Part shown: positions 8,032 through 11,201 of the stretch, one piece after another
How positions within the stretch are numbered: position 1 is the first letter of the stretch
How the letters are laid out: every line of letters begins with the position of its first letter
DNA from: Abeoforma whisleri
Lineage: Eukaryota > Opisthokonta > Ichthyosporea > Ichthyophonida
Assembly: GCA_002812265.1 (NCBI GenBank)
Contig: PDIO01000106.1
Coordinates: forward strand, 1 to 11,201
DNA length: 11,201 nt
Direction of reading: 5' to 3'
Notes under the pieces: generated by a model
The model's database searches: none
The model's input: the letters and a program-made list of their open reading frames with translations, nothing else
What the model was told of the DNA's origin: nothing
Program-made: the position numbers and the translations under genes

Positions 8032-9108
8032 CTTAATGTTGGAATCTAAAAACTTTGATTCACGCTTTAATTTTTATTAAAGATCGGACTATACTTTAAA
8101 TTAGATCGTCCCCTAATATAGTTAATTTGTTTGTGTATTTTAACTAGTTCAATAAATTTACCCTTTGATTTTTTAAAGCTACGCCCCCAAACCCTAAAAA
8201 TTAAGGAAGTTTGCCCTTTAAATTTGGTGGTTCCATTCTTAAAGGAAAATTTTTTAATTAGGCTTTCTATAGTTTTAGAATTAGTGGTAGCTAAACTATA
8301 AAAACCTTTTTTATTTCAAGTAACATTAGCCTTAATTTTTAAATGCTTTCTAATTAATTGTAACAGGAGCAAATCTCGAGCTTGGGTACACCCAAAATAA
8401 TGGACTATTCTTGTAGGGCTTTTTTGAACAAGGGAAAAACAACCATCTCCTTCTATAAAGCCAAGCAATCAAAATTCATTTATTAGGGAGTTTTCCAAGG
8501 CACTAGATACAAAATCTATAGGCATTTTTCTAGATTTTATAGCTTTTATAGCTATAGGATTAGGCTGATTATCTTGTATTAATAGGGCCTCTCTCCAATT
8601 TAAATAATTAAATTGTTTACTAGTTAATAAAGGTACCTTATCAAAGATTGGTAAAATAGTACTAATTAAAATTTTTCGATCCCTAATACGATAGGTTAAC
8701 ATATTGCCCCCACTAGAGCTAATTTGCCCAACCCTTAAATTACGCTTAATATAATATAAAATTTGGGCATTATTTTTGTGTTGATCAAGTTTAAACTCAA
8801 AACTGGTTTTATTATTAATTGGGTGTATATAAAATGTGAAGCACCCGTCCGCATCGGTAAAACCAACCAATCATTGATTAAAATCAAAATTAGGGAAGGG
8901 TTTATGGCTATAGGATCTAACAAATTTGCTATAAGGGAAAGTAAATAATTTGGGCACGTTAAGTCTCTGATGGCAATTTAAAATTTGCCAGGCTGATTGC
9001 CCTAACACTCCAAGCTTTTTTACCGCTAAAAATATTAGCTGGTATCTTGGAATTTGGGAAACCCAGGGTGTTCCAGCATCGAGTGCCCTTTTAGAACCGC
9101 CTATATTA
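8032..9108 (-). mobile_element. Group I intron in cox1
   Basis: A self-splicing intron of 1077 bp. The 5' border is supported by a P1 helix: the exon end GAACCGU pairs with GCGGUUC just inside the intron over seven pairs, with the diagnostic U-G at the splice site and loop UAAUAUAG. The intron ends in G and splicing restores the Val codon (GT+C) of GTGWTV. Near the 3' end, AAGTATAGTCCGA (about 8085-8097) matches the S/P7 core motif. Most of the intron is endonuclease frame, which overlaps the 3' core. The site lies between GTGWT and the YPPLS-type block of cox1. Confidence 0.9.
8067..9108 (-). CDS. LAGLIDADG homing endonuclease, frame fused to cox1 exon 1
   Basis: Homing endonucleases cut intronless alleles so that the intron is copied in; some also help splicing as maturases. 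The frame continues directly from cox1 exon 1 with no stop, about 347 codons to TAA, so the protein is probably made as a fusion and then processed, as known for such introns. The two motifs are WLVGFTDADGCF (near residue 80 after the exon border) and WLLGFIEGDGCF (near residue 214), each with its acidic active-site residue, so a single-chain enzyme. TGA codes Trp in both motif leads; TGG is also used. No break is seen, so it looks potentially active. The first 70 residues are linker with no recognised domain. Confidence 0.93.
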
Positions 9109-9518
9109 ACGGTTCATCCAGTTCCTGCCCCTGTTTCTATTACTGTACTGAATAATAATAATAATAAACTAGGAACTAATAATCAGAAACTAATGTTGTT
9201 TAGACGAGGTAATGCCATGTCTATTAAACCTAATAAAATTGGAACAAAATAATTTGCAAAAAAACCAATTAAAATAGGCATTGTCATGTAGAAAATCATT
9301 AATAAACCGTGTCCAGTTATTACTGAGTTATAGATTTGACCTTGATTGTTGAAAATTCCAGTTCCTGCGTGAGCTAATTCTATTCTCATCGCTATTGATA
9401 AACCAGTCCCTATCATTCCCGCTCAAAGACCATACCATAAATAAAGAATTCCAATTATTTTGTGATTCGTAGACCCGAATCATTTAGAAATGTAAGACCC
9501 TAATTTCGTTTGACTCAC
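9109..9518 (-). CDS. cox1: Cytochrome c oxidase subunit 1, exon 1
   Basis: The N-terminal 136 residues plus two bases of a split Val codon. Landmarks: WFGSTNHKIIGILYLWYG (start of helix I), GMIGTGLSIAMRIEL, and TGHGLLMIFYMTMPILIGFF with a haem-ligand His, then LPRLNNISFWLL and ETGAGTGWTV at the exon end. The start is assigned to GTG at 9516-9518: a TAG lies in frame three codons upstream and no in-frame ATG precedes the conserved block. The first 11 codons and the leader are duplicated at 9678-9710. The following intron is group I. Confidence 0.96.
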
Positions 9519-9559
9519 TTTGTTCTATAACGACTACTTAATTAAAGAATTGAACTTTA
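9486..9559. repeat. 74-bp direct repeat, copy 1 (cox1 5' end and trnE 3' part)
   Basis: Identical to 9678-9751 over 74 bp, with an offset of exactly 192 bp. It covers the first 11 cox1 codons, the leader and the 3' half of trnE. This copy holds the start of the working cox1. Confidence 0.95.
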
Positions 9560-9574
9560 TTATACTAATTAAGC
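9535..9574 (-). pseudogene. Collapsed copy of tRNA-Glu
   Basis: Compared with the full trnE at 9727-9798, this copy keeps both acceptor strands and the T arm but lacks 32 internal bases, including the anticodon arm, leaving about 40 nt. It cannot form a tRNA with an anticodon. It may still fold into a hairpin marking the cox1 transcript 5' end. Confidence 0.85.
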
Positions 9575-9624
9575 TTTTTTAGGTACGATTCATTATACTA
9601 ATTAAGCTTTTTTAGCTACGATTC
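9559..9624. repeat. 33-bp tandem duplication (two copies)
   Basis: 9559-9591 and 9592-9624 match apart from one base (AGGTACG versus AGCTACG). Each copy starts ATTATACTAATTAAGC, the 5' end of trnE on the minus strand. The full trnE region downstream has it once. Confidence 0.9.
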
Positions 9625-9677
9625 ATTAAAGTTATTTGTTACGCCGGTTCGGGGTAGAGGTAGGGGTGGGCACACTA
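9575..9677. other. Spacer with GC-rich cluster
   Basis: Holds the second 33-bp repeat copy, then CGCCGGTTCGGGG and GGTAGGGGTGGG (about 9642-9670), and a CACACTAA tail. The same order (ACGC.GG, GGGTAGGGGTGG, CACACTAA) recurs at 9832-9857, so this is the rest of the 192-bp duplicated segment. Confidence 0.75.
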
Positions 9678-9751
9678 AGAAATGTAAGACCCTAATTTCG
9701 TTTGACTCACTTTGTTCTATAACGACTACTTAATTAAAGAATTGAACTTTA
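9678..9751. repeat. 74-bp direct repeat, copy 2 (cox1 5' fragment and trnE 3' part)
   Basis: An exact copy of 9486-9559. It carries a silent fragment of the cox1 start (11 codons, minus strand 9710 to 9678) that then runs into the GC-rich spacer, and joins the intact trnE. Confidence 0.95.
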
Positions 9752-9798
9752 ATTTATAATTTGAAAAATTATTGTATTAACCATTATACTAATTAAGC
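9727..9798 (-). tRNA. trnE(uuc): tRNA-Glu(UUC)
   Basis: Minus strand. Acceptor GCTTAAT/ATTAAGT (first pair G-U), discriminator A; D stem GTAT/ATAC with loop AATGGTTA; anticodon stem ATAAT/ATTAT around loop TTTTCAA, giving UUC; T arm TAAAG-TTCAATT-CTTTA. It lies between nad1 and cox1 and is the intact member of a duplicated pair. Confidence 0.93.
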
Positions 9799-9852
9799 TT
9801 TTTTAGGTACGATTCATTAAAGTTATTTGTCACGCGGGTAGGGGTGGACACA

Positions 9853-10812
9853 CTAAAATATTATCAATATAGATCAACAATATAGTAAAAAACTTAAACT
9901 AGTTAATAAGAATACTTTTCAATTTAATTGCATTAACCCATCTATTCGATATCTAGGAACGGCTGCTCTGACTAAAATAAAAAATATTATCATTAAGAGT
10001 CATTTTAAACTTGATGTAATCACTGTCAAGTTATTAGTTGTTCAAGGACCACCTATAAATAACACCACTATTGCCATGCTAGTTGTAGCTATGTGACTAT
10101 ATTCAGCTAATGCGAATAAACTGAAACTCATTGCTGAGTATTCAGTACTGAAACCCCCGACTAATTCTGATTCTGATTCATTTAGATCAAAGGGTGGTCT
10201 TGAAGTTTCAGCTAAACAACTAACGAGGTACATTGCAAAAGCAGGTAACATTGGGATAGCAAATCAGATTTTTTTTTGAAATCAAATTAAACCACTTAAA
10301 GTCATTTGACCACTAAATGTTAAAACACTTAACAATATTAAACCAATAACTAATTCGTAACTTATCATGCTCGCCGTTGCTCTCAAAGCTCCAATGAATG
10401 GGTAAGTACTATTACTCGATCACCCACTTATTAATATAGGAAAGACACCCAATGAACCTATTGCAAATATGAATAGTATCCCTAATCTAAAATTTAATAC
10501 TAAAACACCGTTACCTATTGGTAATACTAATCAAGGGATTAATCCTAAAACTAATGCCAAAATTGGGCTTAAAATAAATAAAAATTGATTTGATTTTGAT
10601 GGCTTTAATAACTCTTTAGTTAATAATTTTATTGCATCCGCAATAGGTTGTAATGAACCTAACAATCCGACGTGATTTGGCCCTACTCTTAATTGAATTG
10701 ATGCCAAAACTTTACGTTCCAATAATGTTAAAAATGCTACACTTAAAAGTCCTAATATTAATACTAATACTAAATTTATTAATAAATCTACATAAAAAAA
10801 AATTGAATTCAC
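9853..10812 (-). CDS. nad1: NADH dehydrogenase subunit 1 (complex I)
   Basis: The membrane subunit that forms part of the quinone chamber of complex I. It has 319 codons plus TAG, normal length. Landmarks: [19 protein letters not shown] (about residues 31-49), [31 protein letters not shown] (about 204-221, the acidic quinone-site loop), [17 protein letters not shown], and a C-terminal [19 protein letters not shown]. Trp codons such as in GGPWTT and GLIWFQKK are TGA. The start is taken as the GTG at 10810-10812, just after trnY; the in-frame ATG at 10854 lies inside that tRNA and is unlikely. trnE follows 54 bases downstream. Confidence 0.97.
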
Positions 10813-10897
10813 TATTACAAGTTTTGGAATCGAACCAAACATGCATCTATGCATTGATTTTACAAATCAACCTTCAGCCACTGAAGCTACTTGTAAT
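10813..10897 (-). tRNA. trnY(gua): tRNA-Tyr(GUA), class II
   Basis: Minus strand. Acceptor ATTACAA/TTGTAAT, discriminator A; D stem CTTC/GAAG; anticodon stem TTGAT/ATCAA around loop TTGTAAA, giving GUA. A long variable arm (about 14 nt with GCAT/ATGC pairing) makes it bacterial-like class II, as expected for Tyr in conservative mitochondria. T arm TTTGG-TTCGATT-CCAAA; an extra base or two between the T and acceptor stems leaves the exact pairing there unsure. Confidence 0.85.
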
Positions 10898-10899
10898 TT

Positions 10900-11201
10900 T
10901 TATATTTGTATCAATATAAATGTGTGCGATTTAGTTGTCAGACACGGTGTTTTTAACACATTTAAGGAATTTTTTGTCCAACCAGTTAAAACAATTTGAA
11001 GTTTTGGGTGTCAATTATACTTTTGCGCATTACGAGTCTTCATTTTTACCGATCTCTGCGATTGTGACATTATATTGTTATTCAGATTTTTGATAAATTT
11101 TATTATACTATTGTAATCATTCACTATTTCTACTAATGTTCTTTTATTTGAACTAATTAATACATCTCTTGCCGCCGGTATCTTTTTATTTAAAATATTC
11201 T
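10900..11201 (-). CDS. Unidentified mitochondrial-type reading frame, 3' part
   Basis: On the minus strand a frame enters from the right edge and runs 99 codons to TAA at 10900-10902, two bases before trnY, the same tight packing as the genes to the left. It needs one TGA read as Trp (in KYNWHPKL). The peptide is basic and hydrophilic (AARDVLISSNKRTLVEIV, then SVKMKTRNAQKYN), which fits a ribosomal or DNA/RNA-binding protein. The last stretch, LNVLKTPCLTTKSHTF, faintly recalls the VLRSPHv.kkSreqF block of ribosomal protein S10, but the GPiPLPT block and the C-terminal half of S10 are missing, so I do not name it. The 5' part lies outside the window. Nuclear origin is not excluded. Confidence 0.5.

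Noticed and set aside
8763-8948. Overlapping short frames on both strands near the endonuclease
   Set aside because: They are shadows of the LAGLIDADG frame, which is continuous with cox1 exon 1.
10812-10854. ATG start for nad1 at 10854
   Set aside because: It lies inside trnY; the GTG at 10812 directly after the tRNA gives the normal nad1 length and N-terminus.

Overview
The window joins two unlike pieces of DNA. From about 1 to somewhere between 2130 and 2400 it reads as nuclear DNA of a eukaryote. On the plus strand there is part of an intron-split SNF2-family helicase/ATPase gene: five exons with GT..AG borders join in frame, separated by AT-rich introns, one of which holds a long (ATC)n/(CT)n microsatellite. 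From there to the right edge it reads as mitochondrial DNA with every gene on the minus strand, TGA read as Trp, tight packing, and tRNA genes between the protein genes.

In transcription order (right to left) the mitochondrial part holds: the 3' part of an unidentified reading frame, trnY(gua), nad1, trnE(uuc), cox1 split by one group I intron carrying a double-motif LAGLIDADG endonuclease frame, trnR(acg), trnR(ucg), a roughly 550-bp tandem-repeat block, nad4, trnQ(uug), nad3, rps13, trnM(cau), trnV(uac), trnC(gca), trnS(gcu), and a divergent frame that may be rps3. nad1, nad3 and nad4 are membrane subunits of respiratory complex I. cox1 is the catalytic core of complex IV. rps13, and perhaps rps3, belong to the small mitoribosomal subunit. 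The tRNAs serve organellar translation.

UGA=Trp, ribosomal protein genes kept in mtDNA, a class II tRNA-Tyr and tandem repeats in spacers do not fit an animal mitochondrion. They fit a unicellular relative of animals and fungi (choanoflagellate, ichthyosporean or filasterean type) or another protist with the same code. The exact lineage cannot be fixed from the sequence alone.

The spacers are unusually active: a 69-bp tandem array with shortened units, a 74-bp exact direct repeat 192 bp apart that copies the cox1 5' end and part of trnE, a collapsed second trnE, a tandem trnR pair with different anticodons, and scattered GC-rich clusters, one apparently lying in frame inside a coding sequence. 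The nuclear-mitochondrial join on the left is either a large, little-decayed nuclear copy of mtDNA (NUMT) or an assembly join. The sequence alone does not decide which.
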